DNA of 64,000 bases from Sphingomonas horti. Its GTDB lineage: Bacteria > Pseudomonadota > Alphaproteobacteria > Sphingomonadales > Sphingomonadaceae. The notes beneath the pieces are model-generated. The model worked only from the letters and a program-made list of their open reading frames with translations, was not told the DNA's origin and did not search any database. Positions 51,052 through 61,067 of this stretch are shown one piece after another. The stretch's first letter is position 1. Every line of letters starts with the position of its first letter. A program made the translations under genes and the position numbers. The stretch is taken from positions 62,001 through 126,000 of the forward strand of contig NZ_WQMS01000001.1 of the NCBI RefSeq assembly GCF_009753715.1, read 5' to 3'.

Positions 51052-53135
51052 CAGAATGCCACCAGCTCGTCGATCTTCGCTCGGATGCGCTCGACGGAAG
51101 GCACGGCCCAGTCGAGCAGCACCGGGTTATGGGGGCTCGGAATGTCGGGCATCGTCAGGCGCGCGACCGGCGCGTCCAGGTCCAGGAACGCCTCGTCCGC
51201 CACCACCGCCGCGATCTCCGCGCCGAAGCCGGCAGTCTGGATATCCTCGTGCACTATCAGGCAGCGCCGCGTTCGCCTGACCGACTCCAGCACCATCTCG
51301 CGATCCCAGGGCATCAGCGTGCGCAGGTCGATCACGTCGGCCGAGACATGGGCGGCCGCCGCCTCGCAGCGGGGCGTCATCGCGCCCCAGGTGACGATGG
51401 TGATCCGGTCCCCCTCGGCTACTTTCTTCGCGCGCCCGAACGGCAGCACGAACGCGTCGCCCGGCCAGGGTCGCCGCGCCCAGCTTTCGTCCAGCATCGC
51501 GCGGTGCTCGAAGAAAATCACGGGATCATTGCCGCGCAGCGCCGCGCGGAGGAGCCCGACCGCATCCTCCGCGTTCGACGGCACCGCGACTTTCCAGCCC
51601 GGCTGGTGGACGAAGGCGACCTCGTTGGTCTGGCTGTGCCAGGGATCGCCGCACTTGAAGAAGCCGCCCGGCACGCGCAGCACCATCGGCGCCGCGAACC
51701 GGTTGGCGGTGCGCCAGCGCATCGTGCCGCAATCGTTGATCTGTTCGGTCGCGGGCTCCGCATATTTGCGGAACTGGATTTCCGGCACCGGCATCAGCCC
51801 GGCCAGCGCCATGCCGACCGCGCGCCCGACAATTCCTTCCTCCGACAGGCTGGTATCGAACACGCGCGCGGTCCCGAATCTCTCCTGCAGCCCGAGCGTG
51901 ACCGCATGGACCCCGCCCTTGGGGCCCACGTCCTCGCCGAACACCAGCACGCGCGGGTTGGCCTCCAGCTCCTGCTCCAGCGTCCGCCGGATCGCCGCGC
52001 CCATGTTGATGCGCTGCCCGTCGGGCGCTGGCGTTTCGGTAGCAGACGGCGGGGCATAGCCGTGCGTCCACTGCCCGCCTTCCGCCTGCATCTCGCCTTC
52101 GAAAAAGACGTTCCGCGTCACTTGCTCCGGGTCGGACACCGGCCGCGCCTCGGCGAGAACCCGCGCTGCTTCCGCCGCTTCCACGGCTTCGCGCTCGATC
52201 GCGTCCCACTCCGCTTCGCTCATCAGCGAGCCGACCAGGAAGGACTTGAGCTTCGGCAGCGGATCGCGCGCCCATTCGGCTTTGACGACGGCTTCGCCCT
52301 TGTAGGTCTGCGTGTCCTGGAAGCTGTGCCCTTGCAGCCGCGGCACGGTCAGGCGCAGCAGCACCGGTGCGCGCCGTTCGCGCACATGCGTCATCGCGCG
52401 GTCGATCAGTCGGGCCGCCTCAGCCGGCTCGGTGCCGTCGCCGCTCAGCACTTCGAGCCCGGAGAAGCTGGCAAGGTTGGCGGCGATGTCCCCGCCCGGC
52501 GTCTGGAACGAGGACGGCACCGAAATGCCATAGCCATTATCCTCGATGAAGAAGATCATCGGCAGCTGCTGCGTCGTCGCGATCGTCAGCGCGGCCCAGA
52601 AGCCGTTGGTCGCGCAGCTCGCCTCGCCACCGAGCACCACCGCGATCGCCTTGTCGTAGCGCGGGTCCTTCAGCTCGGTGCGGTAATATTCGATCGCCTG
52701 CGCCCAGCCCGCCGTCGGCGTATATTGCGCGCCGACGCCGCCGCACATCGGCAGCGCCGAGGCGCCGTGCGGGTTCGGATAGTTGAAGACGACGCCGATA
52801 TCGCGCCCGTCCGAATAGCCGCCCGCGCGCCCCATCGCGGAGCCCAGCGCATCCTCGACCGGCACGCCCAGCGACAACAGCATCGGCCGCGACCGGTAAT
52901 AGCCGCACGCCGCATCGACCGGGTCGGTCAGCCGCAGCCCGAGCAGCACCTGCGCCATGTCGTGCCCGCGCGCGGAGAATTGGTAGAGCACCTTCTTCTC
53001 CGGCACGAGCCTTGTCTCTTCCATCCTGTCGAGCGCGCGAGAGAGCTGGACCAGATAGGTGACCCGCCGCCAGTCCCAGGCCGGATGCGGCGCGTTGCCG
53101 CGATGCGCGTCGATCGCCGGCGCCTGCGCCGCCAT
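51051..53135 (-). CDS. 2-oxoacid dehydrogenase E1, alpha and beta subunits fused
   Basis: 694 residues. Residues about 30-330 are the E1-alpha half (YQFSARGHDMAQVLLGLRLT, VLGGEASCATNGFWAALTIA and IEDNGYGISVP for thiamine diphosphate). Residues about 365-690 are the E1-beta half (VLVFGEDVGPKGGVHAVTLG, DTSLSEEGIVGRAVGMALAG). Fusion of the two halves is known in some Bacteroidetes and Alphaproteobacteria. It decarboxylates a 2-oxoacid and loads lipoyl-E2. The start at 53135 overlaps the aminotransferase stop; a longer frame reading back into that gene is rejected. Confidence 0.92.
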   Translation of the reverse strand: MAAQAPAIDAHRGNAPHPAWDWRRVTYLVQLSRALDRMEETRLVPEKKVLYQFSARGHDMAQVLLGLRLTDPVDAACGYYRSRPMLLSLGVPVEDALGSAMGRAGGYSDGRDIGVVFNYPNPHGASALPMCGGVGAQYTPTAGWAQAIEYYRTELKDPRYDKAIAVVLGGEASCATNGFWAALTIATTQQLPMIFFIEDNGYGISVPSSFQTPGGDIAANLASFSGLEVLSGDGTEPAEAARLIDRAMTHVRERRAPVLLRLTVPRLQGHSFQDTQTYKGEAVVKAEWARDPLPKLKSFLVGSLMSEAEWDAIEREAVEAAEAARVLAEARPVSDPEQVTRNVFFEGEMQAEGGQWTHGYAPPSATETPAPDGQRINMGAAIRRTLEQELEANPRVLVFGEDVGPKGGVHAVTLGLQERFGTARVFDTSLSEEGIVGRAVGMALAGLMPVPEIQFRKYAEPATEQINDCGTMRWRTANRFAAPMVLRVPGGFFKCGDPWHSQTNEVAFVHQPGWKVAVPSNAEDAVGLLRAALRGNDPVIFFEHRAMLDESWARRPWPGDAFVLPFGRAKKVAEGDRITIVTWGAMTPRCEAAAAHVSADVIDLRTLMPWDREMVLESVRRTRRCLIVHEDIQTAGFGAEIAAVVADEAFLDLDAPVARLTMPDIPSPHNPVLLDWAVPSVERIRAKIDELVAF

Positions 53136-54358
53136 CACATCACGCTCTTCACGGCGCGCACGAACGGCTCGACATTGGCGCGGGTCAGGCCGGCGACGTT
53201 GATGCGGCCCGAGTTCGGCATGTAGACCGCGAATTCCTCGCGCAGCCGCAGCACCTGCTCCGGCGACAGGGGCAGCGTCGAGAACATGCCGTGCTGGCGC
53301 GTCAGCGGGGCGAACGCGGGGTCGATGGTTCCGAGCAGCTCGCGCATCGACACGATCCGGTCGCGCATGCTCGCCAGCTCCGCGCGCCAATCGGCGGCCA
53401 GCGCCGGGTCCTCGAGAATGACCCGCGCAGCGGCAGCGCCGTGATCCGGCGGCATCGACCAGGCGGCGCGGGCGATGGCGAGCACATTGGAATGGGCCAC
53501 GCGCGCCCCTTCCCCGTTCGCCGCGACGCCGAACAGCGCGCCAGTCCGCTCGCGATACAGGCCGAAATTCTTGTCGCACGAATAGGCGATCAGCGCCGCG
53601 GGCACCTGCTCCAGCACGATCCGCACGCCGGCGGCGTCCGCATCCAGCCCTTCGCCCAGACCCTGGTAGGCGAGGTCGAGCAACGGCAGTACGCCGCGCC
53701 GGCCGAGAATGCGGGCAATCTCCTTCCATTGATCGCGCGCAAAATCGGCGCCGGTCGGATTGTGGCAGCAGACCTGCAGCAGCGCGACGTCGCCGGCGCC
53801 GGCCGTTTCCAGCGCCGCCAAGACCTCGTCGAAACACACCGCCTGCGTCTCGGGATCGAAATGCCGGTATGAGACCTGCTCCAGCCCCGTCTTCTTCAGG
53901 ATCGGCGGGTGGTTCGGCCAGGTCGGCGTGCCGACGAACACGCGCGCGCCCGGGCGCGCCAGCGCGACCAGCTCGGCGGCCAGCCTCAGCGCGCCTGTGC
54001 CGCCGGGCGTCTGCAGCCCGAACACACGCTCGCGCGGATCGGCCGCGCCGAACAGCACCGGCCGCAGCGCCTCGAAGAAGCCAATGTCTCCCTCCGGCCC
54101 AAGATACGCCTTGGTCGCCTGCGTCTCGAGGAGCCGCCGCTCGGCCGCCTTCATCGCGCGGAACACCGGGGTGTCCCCGGACTCGGTGCGGAACACGCCG
54201 ACGCCAAGGTCGATCTTCTCCGGCCGCGGGTCCGATCGGAACGCTCCGATCACCGACAGCAGCGGATCGGCGGGCTGTTGGGCAAGCGCGTCGAAAATGC
54301 CGGGCGCGGACGAGGGCGCGCTCTCAGCGGGCGCGGCGGAATCGAGAAGAGTAGCCAT
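53135..54358 (-). CDS. Aromatic/aspartate aminotransferase (class I)
   Basis: 407 residues with a short N-terminal extension. Class Ia motifs: IDLGVGVFRTESGDTPVF, VCCHNPTGADFARDQW, the PLP lysine in SCDKNFGLYRERTGALFGVA and the C-terminal SGRINVAGL. These enzymes exchange aromatic or acidic amino acids with 2-oxoacids. First gene of the aminotransferase-E1-E2 operon and divergent from the Lrp gene. The operon suggests conversion of an amino acid to its acyl-CoA one carbon shorter. The ATG at 54358 is preferred over one 18 codons upstream, which would run toward the Lrp promoter. Confidence 0.88.
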   Translation of the reverse strand: MATLLDSAAPAESAPSSAPGIFDALAQQPADPLLSVIGAFRSDPRPEKIDLGVGVFRTESGDTPVFRAMKAAERRLLETQATKAYLGPEGDIGFFEALRPVLFGAADPRERVFGLQTPGGTGALRLAAELVALARPGARVFVGTPTWPNHPPILKKTGLEQVSYRHFDPETQAVCFDEVLAALETAGAGDVALLQVCCHNPTGADFARDQWKEIARILGRRGVLPLLDLAYQGLGEGLDADAAGVRIVLEQVPAALIAYSCDKNFGLYRERTGALFGVAANGEGARVAHSNVLAIARAAWSMPPDHGAAAARVILEDPALAADWRAELASMRDRIVSMRELLGTIDPAFAPLTRQHGMFSTLPLSPEQVLRLREEFAVYMPNSGRINVAGLTRANVEPFVRAVKSVM

Positions 54359-54453
54359 GCGAAAGGCATAGAGCATCGCCTGCGCAAAATCATTTCTAAT
54401 TTCGCCGAACACCGCTAGCTCGTGAACAGAACCAGCCGCAGAGGCGCCGCAAT

Positions 54454-54945
54454 ATGGAACAAATCTCTCACCTCTCTCGTGACGCAGCCGAACTGGACGC
54501 GCTCGACCGGCGCATTCTGCGCGTGCTGCAGCGCGACGGCGCGATCAGCCATGCCGAGCTGGCGCAGGAAGTCGCCGCCTCGCCGGCCTCCTGCTGGCGC
54601 CGGATCAAGGCACTGGAGGCGGCGGGCGTGCTGGGGCCGGCGGTGCGGCTGGTCGATCCGGTCAAGGTCGGCCGCGGGCTCGACGCGATCTGCCAGGTGC
54701 GGATGAAGACGCACACGGCGGAGGTGCGATCAAGCTTCGAAGCCTTCGTGCAGGAGCATCCCGAAGTGATGGACTGCTATTCGATGTCCGGCGAATGGGA
54801 TTATCTGCTGCGCATCGCCGTCGCCGATGTGCGAGACTACGAACGGTTCCTGATGCACACGCTGCTGAACCACCCGGCTGTGGCCAGCTCCTCGTCGCAC
54901 TTCGCGCTGAACCGCGTGAAGTACACGACCGCAATGCCGGTTTAG
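54454..54945 (+). CDS. Lrp/AsnC-family regulator
   Basis: 163 residues. N-terminal helix-turn-helix (LDALDRRILRVLQRDGAISH, then ELAQEVAASPASCWRRIKAL) and C-terminal RAM ligand domain (VMDCYSMSGEWDYLLRIAVA). It is divergent from the aminotransferase-E1-E2 operon over 95 bases that include an AT-rich patch (AAAATCATTTCTAATTT, about 54386-54402), a plausible binding site. It probably responds to an amino acid. Its stop overlaps the convergent paaK by 4 bases. Confidence 0.92.
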   Translation: MEQISHLSRDAAELDALDRRILRVLQRDGAISHAELAQEVAASPASCWRRIKALEAAGVLGPAVRLVDPVKVGRGLDAICQVRMKTHTAEVRSSFEAFVQEHPEVMDCYSMSGEWDYLLRIAVADVRDYERFLMHTLLNHPAVASSSSHFALNRVKYTTAMPV

Positions 54946-56216
54946 CCGCGCGCCCGCAGATCCCTGACCCGCGCCGCCTTGCCGGCCGAGCGCGGCAGCG
55001 ATCCCGGCGCGTTCACCTCCACCTCGGCGCTGATCCCGATCGCGCTCTTGATGCAATGAGCAAGCTGGCGGGCGTGCGGGGCAATGTCCCCGACGGGCTC
55101 GCGCGTTTCCACCCGGACCCGCACCTGGTCGAGCCGGCCGGGCCGGCTGACCTCGATCAGGAAATGCGGCGCGAGGCCGGGGCATTTCAGCACCTGCTCC
55201 TCGATCTGGGTCGGGAACAGGTTGACGCCGCGCACGATCAGCATGTCGTCGCATCGCCCGGTGATCTTCGCCATCCGCCGCATCGGTGAGGCGATGCCCG
55301 GCAGCAGCCGCGTCAGGTCGCGCGTGCGGTAGCGGACGATCGGCAGCGCGTGCTTGGAGAGCGAGGTCAGGACAAGCTCGCCTTCCTCCCCGTCCGGCAG
55401 CACCGCACCGGTCTCGGGATGGACGATCTCGGGATAGAAATGGTCTTCCCAGATCGTCGGCCCGGGCGCGCCGCCGACGAATTCCTGCGCGACGCCCGGG
55501 CCCATGACTTCGGAAAGGCCGTAGATGTCGGTCGCCTGCAAGCCGAACGCACCCTCGATCTCCCGCCGCATCGCCTCGGTCCAGGGCTCCGCGCCGAAGA
55601 TGCCGTAGCGGAGCGACGAAGCCGCCGGGTCGATCCCCTGGCGGCGGAATTCGTCGAGGATCGCGAGCATGTAGCTCGGCGTGACCATGATGATCTCGGG
55701 CGCGAAGTCGCGGATCAGCTGGACCTGTTTTTCGGTCTGCCCTCCCGACATCGGGATCACGGTGCAGCCGAGCGCCTCGGCGCCGTAATGCGCGCCGAGC
55801 CCGCCGGTGAACAGGCCATAGCCATAGGCGACATGGACCTTCATCCCCGCCCGCCCGCCCGCGGCGTGGATCGAGCGCGCGACCAGCCCCGCCCAGATGC
55901 GGATGTCCTCGGCCGTGTAGCCGACCACTGTTGGCTTGCCAGTCGTGCCTGACGAGGCATGGATGCGCGCGACCTGTCCCATCGGCACCGCGAACATGCC
56001 GAATGGATAGTGGGCGCGCAGATCGTCCTTGGTCGTGAACGGGAAGCGGGCGAGATCGTCCAACGATCGCAGGTCGGCGGGATCGACGCCCGCTTCCGCG
56101 AAGGCGCGCCGGTAATGCGGCGAGTTCGCGCCGGCGTGGGCAAGCGTCGCTTTCAGCCGGTCGAGCTGGAGCGCGCGCAGTTCGTCGGCGGAGGCAGGGC
56201 CATAGTCGACGCTCAC
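54942..56216 (-). CDS. paaK: Phenylacetate-CoA ligase
   Basis: 424 residues. The AMP-binding motif HASSGTTGKPTVVGYT, FGAEPWTEAMRREIE and YGLSEVMGPGVAQEF, and the C-terminal hinge ITGRCDDMLIVRGVNLFP are PaaK hallmarks. It activates phenylacetate to phenylacetyl-CoA, the first step of the paa pathway. The start is a GTG at 56216, overlapping the P450 stop (GTGA); a longer ATG frame would cover the P450 gene. Last gene of the operon paaG-paaZ-hydrolase-P450-paaK. Confidence 0.95.
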   Translation of the reverse strand: MSVDYGPASADELRALQLDRLKATLAHAGANSPHYRRAFAEAGVDPADLRSLDDLARFPFTTKDDLRAHYPFGMFAVPMGQVARIHASSGTTGKPTVVGYTAEDIRIWAGLVARSIHAAGGRAGMKVHVAYGYGLFTGGLGAHYGAEALGCTVIPMSGGQTEKQVQLIRDFAPEIIMVTPSYMLAILDEFRRQGIDPAASSLRYGIFGAEPWTEAMRREIEGAFGLQATDIYGLSEVMGPGVAQEFVGGAPGPTIWEDHFYPEIVHPETGAVLPDGEEGELVLTSLSKHALPIVRYRTRDLTRLLPGIASPMRRMAKITGRCDDMLIVRGVNLFPTQIEEQVLKCPGLAPHFLIEVSRPGRLDQVRVRVETREPVGDIAPHARQLAHCIKSAIGISAEVEVNAPGSLPRSAGKAARVRDLRARG

Positions 56217-57409
56217 AGCGCGACCTCGAGCGCGGTCAGGCCCCGAAAACGCACGCGCCGCTGCCAGGCGGGCCGCTTTGCCAAAGCGAACGCCGGAAAG
56301 CGACGCAGCCAGGCGCCGATCGCGATCCGCGCCTCGATCCGCGCGAGGCTGAGGCCGGCGCATTGATGGGCCCGGGCGCCGAAAGCGAGATGGCGATTGG
56401 GCGAGCGGCGGAAGTCGAACGCCTCCGGCTCGGCGAAGGCGGCCGGGTCGCGGTTCGCGGCGCCGATCACCAGCGTGATCTGTGTGCCTGCCGCGACGGC
56501 GACGCCGGCGACCTGCGTGTCACGCACGGCGCGGCGGTTGCCGAGCTGGTTCGGGCTTTCGAAGCGCAGCACTTCCTCCACGAAACTGGGTATCGCCTCC
56601 GGGCCCGCGATCAACGCGCGGCGAACGCCGGGCATCGTCGCCAGAATGTACAGCGCGCTGCCGATCAGGTTGCTGGTCGTCTCGTGCCCCGCATTGAGAA
56701 GGAAGATGGCATTGTGGATCAGCTCGGCCGGGGTCAGCTCCTCCGCGCCTTCGCCGGCGATCAGACGCGTCAGCAAGTCGCGTTCCGGGTCGCCGGGCGA
56801 GCGGCGGCGCGCCTCGATCAGATCGGACAGATAGGTGGAAAACTCCGACACAGCGGCGTCGCCCGCCGCGAGCCGCGCCGGGCCGGGCTGAGGCTCCAGC
56901 GCGCCCAGGATCGCGAGCGACCAGCCACGCAAGGGCCCGCGGTCGCTTTCGGGCACGCCCAGCATGTCGCCGATCACGCGGACCGGCACCGCCGTCGCAT
57001 AGCCCTCGACCGCATCGCCGCCGCCCCGATCGGCGAGACGGTCGAGCAGCGCTTCGCAGTAAGGCCCGACCGCCTCGGCCAGCGCCGCCACCGCGCGCGG
57101 CGTCAGTACGCCGACCAGCCGCCTGCGCACGCGGCCGTGATAAGGATCGTCGTTGAAGACCAGGCTGGTCGTGTGGTGCCGATAGAGCGGCCCGTCGCCA
57201 TATTTGGGCGCGAACTCGACCCTTTTGTCGGAGCTGAACGACACCGCGTCGCGATAGACGGCGGACAGGTCGGCGTGGCGCGACAGAAGCACCGAACCGT
57301 CCGGTGTCTGCGCGATCGGCGCTTTCTCGCGAAGCTGGCAGTAGAAGGGAAACGGATCGTCGAAGAATCCGTCCGGCGGCTTGCTCAGCGACCAGGGCGC
57401 CGGCGTCAC
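56213..57409 (-). CDS. Cytochrome P450
   Basis: 398 residues, soluble bacterial class I type. I-helix oxygen motif AGHETTSN (240-247), K-helix E279-x-x-R282 and heme ligand C350 in AFGARAHQCAG, where the usual glycine before x-His is arginine. GTG start at 57409 overlaps the hydrolase stop. It is translationally coupled between an alpha/beta hydrolase and paaK inside the paa operon, which suggests it prepares an aromatic or arylalkyl substrate for the phenylacetate route. Redox partners are not in the window. Confidence 0.92.
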   Translation of the reverse strand: MTPAPWSLSKPPDGFFDDPFPFYCQLREKAPIAQTPDGSVLLSRHADLSAVYRDAVSFSSDKRVEFAPKYGDGPLYRHHTTSLVFNDDPYHGRVRRRLVGVLTPRAVAALAEAVGPYCEALLDRLADRGGGDAVEGYATAVPVRVIGDMLGVPESDRGPLRGWSLAILGALEPQPGPARLAAGDAAVSEFSTYLSDLIEARRRSPGDPERDLLTRLIAGEGAEELTPAELIHNAIFLLNAGHETTSNLIGSALYILATMPGVRRALIAGPEAIPSFVEEVLRFESPNQLGNRRAVRDTQVAGVAVAAGTQITLVIGAANRDPAAFAEPEAFDFRRSPNRHLAFGARAHQCAGLSLARIEARIAIGAWLRRFPAFALAKRPAWQRRVRFRGLTALEVAL

Positions 57410-58158
57410 GGCGTCGCCTGCAGCCAATTCCAGACCGCGCCGGGCGCATCGACCATGGCGTTGTGACCGGCGCCCCCGATCGCGAACGCTTCGGGGTCGA
57501 AATCCCGCAGCCGCTCGGCCGAGATCATCGCGTCCCCTTCCCCGCAAGCCAACCGCACCGGACAGCGCGCCGCCGCGACCCGTTCGGCCATGCGTGGCCG
57601 CTCCACGGCGAATGCGGCCATGTCCATCGCCGCGCGCCACTGTCCGTCCTGCATCGCCACGCCGCGGGCAAGCAGCGGCGAGTCCGGCGCCACCTCGCCC
57701 AGCCCGCAGAGACGGCGATGCTGCGCGAGAGCTTCGGTCTCGCTGTCGAACAGCTTGGGCGGCCGGGCGGCGAGCCCGGCAAAGCGCTGCAGTTCCTCGT
57801 CGCTCCAGTCGACCTTGATCCCGAGGCCATGGGCGGCGCGCACCGGCAGCGCGGTGCCCGCCAGCGCGATTGCGACCAGCCCGCCGAGCGAATGGCCAAG
57901 GATTATGACCTCCTCGCCGTCCCGCTCCGCTTCGATCAGGTCTCCAATCGCCGCCGCAATCGCGCCGACCGAATAGTCGCCGCCATGATCTGACCGACCA
58001 TGCCCCGGCAGGTCCGGCGCGATCCACCGCCCCTGCCAGCACGGCTCGGCCAGCATCGCGGACCAGACGCCGGCGGTCGCGCCAAGGCCGTGGATCAGCA
58101 CCAGCAACGGCCCGCCGTTGCCGCCGCGCTCGAACGCCAGTCCCCCGCGGCGCAGCAT
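57406..58158 (-). CDS. Alpha/beta-fold hydrolase
   Basis: 250 residues. The oxyanion segment LVLIHGLGATAGVWS, nucleophile elbow GHSLGG (serine near residue 94), an acid in ACGEGDAMIS and a histidine in IGGAGHNAMVD complete the triad. The cap is small. The substrate is unknown; between paaZ and the P450 gene it may hydrolyse an ester or thioester linked to arylacetate metabolism. The start overlaps the paaZ stop (TGATG). Confidence 0.88.
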   Translation of the reverse strand: MLRRGGLAFERGGNGGPLLVLIHGLGATAGVWSAMLAEPCWQGRWIAPDLPGHGRSDHGGDYSVGAIAAAIGDLIEAERDGEEVIILGHSLGGLVAIALAGTALPVRAAHGLGIKVDWSDEELQRFAGLAARPPKLFDSETEALAQHRRLCGLGEVAPDSPLLARGVAMQDGQWRAAMDMAAFAVERPRMAERVAAARCPVRLACGEGDAMISAERLRDFDPEAFAIGGAGHNAMVDAPGAVWNWLQATP

Positions 58159-60188
58159 CAGACGGCGTTCATCGTCAGCAGGTCGTAGGTCGCGACCAAT
58201 TCGTCATCCTGGTTGGTGACACGGACGTTCCACCGCACCTCGCCCATCTCCGGCGTCTTCAGCGTCTTCGACTTGGCGGTGAGCACGGCCTTCATGCTCT
58301 CGCCGGGTTTCAATGGCTTCACGAAGCGCAGACCTTCGAGGCCGTAGTTGGCCAGCACCGGCCCCGGGGCGGGATCGACGAACAGGCCGGCGGCGAACGA
58401 CAGGATCAGATAGCCGTGCGCGACACGCCCGCCGAAGATCGGACTCGCCTTCGCCGCTTCCTCGTCCATGTGCGCGTAGAAGGTATCGCCGGTGAAATCC
58501 GCGAAGTGCTCGATATCCTCGAGCGTCACCGTCCGCGCCTTGGTACTGACGCTGTAGCCGGGTTCCAGCTCGCCGAACCGCAGGCGGAACGGGTGCCGGT
58601 CGCCTTCGACAATCGGCGCGCCGGCGAGTTGCTGTCCAACCACCTTGCTCAGCATCGCCGGGCTGCCCTGGAGCGCGGTGCGCTGCATGAAATGCTTGAC
58701 CGCGCGGATGCCGCCGAGCTCCTCGCCGCCGCCGGCGCGGCCGGGGCCGCCGTGCGTCAGCACCGGAAGCGGGGAGCCGTGGCCGGTCGACTCGGCCGCG
58801 CAGTCGCGGTCTATAAAAGCCATGCGGCCGTGGAACGAGGCGGAGCCCAGCACAAACTCCCGCGCCACGTCCGGATCGTGGGTGAAGGCGGAGACGACGA
58901 GCGAACCCTTGCCGCGATTGGCGAGAGCGACCGCGTCGTCCAGATCGCGATACGGCATCAGCGTCGAAACCGGGCCGAATGCCTCGACCTCGTGGATCGC
59001 GTCCGTCGCCCAAGGATCGTCGGCGCGCATCAGGATCGGCGAGATGAACGCGCCCTTCTCCAGCCCCTCGCCGACCAGCTCGACATGCTCGGGATCGCCG
59101 AACACGATCGGCGCCTGTCGCGCGAGTTCGGCGACTTTCACGCGCACATCGTCCAGCTGCGCGCGCCCGACCAGCGCACCCATCCGTACGCCTTCCACGC
59201 GCGGATCGCCGATCACGGTCTTGGCCAGGCGCGCCGATAGTGCCTGCTGCGCCGCGTCGATCAGCGGCGCGGGCACCAGCGCGCGGCGGATGGCGGTGCA
59301 TTTCTGCCCCGCCTTGACGGTCATTTCCTTCGCCACTTCCTTGACGAACAGCGCGAACTCCGGGCTGTCCGGCGTCGCGTCAGGGCCAAGGATCGAGGCG
59401 TTCAGCGAATCCCGCTCGGCGGTGAAGCGCACGGCCTCGCGCGCGACGACCGGGTGACGCTGCAGCAGCTCGGCGGTGCGCGCGGAGCCGGTGAAGGCGA
59501 TCACGTCCTGGCCCGTCAGGTGATCGAGCAGGTCGCCCGCCTTGCCCGAAACCAGCTGGATCGCGCCTTCGGGCAACAGCCCGGTTTCCACCATGATCCG
59601 CACACAGGCTTCCGCGACATAAGCGGTCTGCTGCGCCGGCTTCACGATCGCCGGCATGCCGGCGAGCCAGGTCGGCGCCAGCTTCTCCAGCATGCCCCAG
59701 ACGGGGAAGTTGAATGCGTTGATATGAACCGCCACGCCTTGCAGCGGCGTGTAGACGTGCTGGCCGACAAAGCTGCCGGTCTTCCCCAGAATCTCGGTGT
59801 CGCCGTCGATCAGGATTTGACTGTTCGGCAGCTCGCGCCGGCCCTTGGACGAAAAGGAGAACAAAGTTCCCGCCCCGCCCTCGATATCGATCCAATTGTC
59901 GGCCCGCGTCGCGCCGGTCGCCCAGGCGAGCTCGTACAGCTCCTCCTTGCGCGCCATCACCGCCTGGCCGAGCGCCTTCAGCATCAAGGCGCGCTCGTGG
60001 AACGTCATGCGCCTGAGATTCGGCCCGCCGATGCGCCGCGCGTGATCGGCCATCGCGCCGAAATCGAGACCCTCGCTGCCCATTTCGGCGACGACCTCGC
60101 CGGTCAGCGCCGAACGGACCGGTTCGGTCGCTCCCCTGGGGGAAACCCAATGACCTTCGGCAAAGCTTTGGACGACGCCCATCATCAC
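58158..60188 (-). CDS. paaZ: PaaZ, bifunctional oxepin-CoA hydrolase / semialdehyde dehydrogenase
   Basis: 676 residues (E. coli PaaZ has 681). The N-terminal aldehyde dehydrogenase domain has catalytic E258 (FTAERDSLN) and C297 (KAGQKCTAI). The C-terminal MaoC-like hydratase carries [16 protein letters not shown] and [13 protein letters not shown]. It opens the oxepin-CoA ring and oxidises the resulting semialdehyde. Both active sites appear intact, so this is the fused full-function form. The start is one of three ATGs at 60188. Confidence 0.97.
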   Translation of the reverse strand: MMMGVVQSFAEGHWVSPRGATEPVRSALTGEVVAEMGSEGLDFGAMADHARRIGGPNLRRMTFHERALMLKALGQAVMARKEELYELAWATGATRADNWIDIEGGAGTLFSFSSKGRRELPNSQILIDGDTEILGKTGSFVGQHVYTPLQGVAVHINAFNFPVWGMLEKLAPTWLAGMPAIVKPAQQTAYVAEACVRIMVETGLLPEGAIQLVSGKAGDLLDHLTGQDVIAFTGSARTAELLQRHPVVAREAVRFTAERDSLNASILGPDATPDSPEFALFVKEVAKEMTVKAGQKCTAIRRALVPAPLIDAAQQALSARLAKTVIGDPRVEGVRMGALVGRAQLDDVRVKVAELARQAPIVFGDPEHVELVGEGLEKGAFISPILMRADDPWATDAIHEVEAFGPVSTLMPYRDLDDAVALANRGKGSLVVSAFTHDPDVAREFVLGSASFHGRMAFIDRDCAAESTGHGSPLPVLTHGGPGRAGGGEELGGIRAVKHFMQRTALQGSPAMLSKVVGQQLAGAPIVEGDRHPFRLRFGELEPGYSVSTKARTVTLEDIEHFADFTGDTFYAHMDEEAAKASPIFGGRVAHGYLILSFAAGLFVDPAPGPVLANYGLEGLRFVKPLKPGESMKAVLTAKSKTLKTPEMGEVRWNVRVTNQDDELVATYDLLTMNAV

Positions 60189-60196
60189 ACTCCAGT

Positions 60197-60985
60197 TCAG
60201 CGGCCGGTGAAGACCGGCTTGCGCTTTTCGAGAAACGCCGCGACGCCTTCGCGATAATCGGCCGAATTGCCGAGCCGGCGCATCAGGTCGCGCTCATTGT
60301 CCAGCTCGTCGTCGAGCGTCTTCAGCCCCGATCCGCGGATCGCGTGCTTGGTCGCGGCGAGGCCCAGCGTCGGCCCGGCGGCGAAGCGCGCGGCGAGCCC
60401 CTGCGCCTCGTCCATCAATGCCTCGTCGTCGATGCATTTCCAGATCAGCCCCCATTGCTCGGCCCGCTCGGCAGCGATCGGCTCGCCGGTCAGCGCCATG
60501 CCGAGCGCGCGTGGCAGGCCGGCCAGGCGCGGCAGCACCCAGGTGCCGCCCGAATCCGGGATCAGGCCGATCGCGGCGAAGGATTCGATGAACTTCGCGC
60601 TGCGGGCGGCGAGCACGATGTCGCAGGCAAAGGCGATGTTGGCGCCCGCCCCCGCCGCGACGCCGTTGACCGCGCAGATCACCGGCATGTCGAGCGATAC
60701 CAGCCGCCGGATGAGCGGATTGTAATAGCGTTCGACCGAATCGCCGAGATCCACCGGCGCACTGCCCGGCGCCACCGCGCGGTCGTTCAGGTCCTGCCCG
60801 GCGCAGAAGCCGCGACCGGCGCCGGTCAGCAGCAGCACCCGCGCGCCGTTTTCCGCCGTCACCCGGTCCAGCGCATCGGCGACTTCGCCGTGCATCTCGG
60901 CGGTGAAGCTGTTGAGGCGATCCGGGCGATTGAGCGTCAGCCGCGCGACGCCGTCGGTCAGGTCGAAAAGGATCGTCCGGTACAT
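60197..60985 (-). CDS. paaG: PaaG, 1,2-epoxyphenylacetyl-CoA isomerase
   Basis: 262 residues, the same length as E. coli PaaG. Crotonase fold with [34 protein letters not shown] and the PaaG-type aspartate in [16 protein letters not shown]. It isomerises ring-epoxide phenylacetyl-CoA to oxepin-CoA, and can also shift double bonds later in the pathway. The ATG at 60985 is chosen; a longer frame would overlap the divergent paaI. First gene of the minus-strand paa operon. Confidence 0.93.
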   Translation of the reverse strand: MYRTILFDLTDGVARLTLNRPDRLNSFTAEMHGEVADALDRVTAENGARVLLLTGAGRGFCAGQDLNDRAVAPGSAPVDLGDSVERYYNPLIRRLVSLDMPVICAVNGVAAGAGANIAFACDIVLAARSAKFIESFAAIGLIPDSGGTWVLPRLAGLPRALGMALTGEPIAAERAEQWGLIWKCIDDEALMDEAQGLAARFAAGPTLGLAATKHAIRGSGLKTLDDELDNERDLMRRLGNSADYREGVAAFLEKRKPVFTGR

Positions 60986-61067
60986 GCGCGCCTCTCCGTT
61001 CGGGTATTCCCGAATGATCGGTCGAACAAACATTGGCAAGTGCCGCCCGGGCCGGATATCGGGCGCT

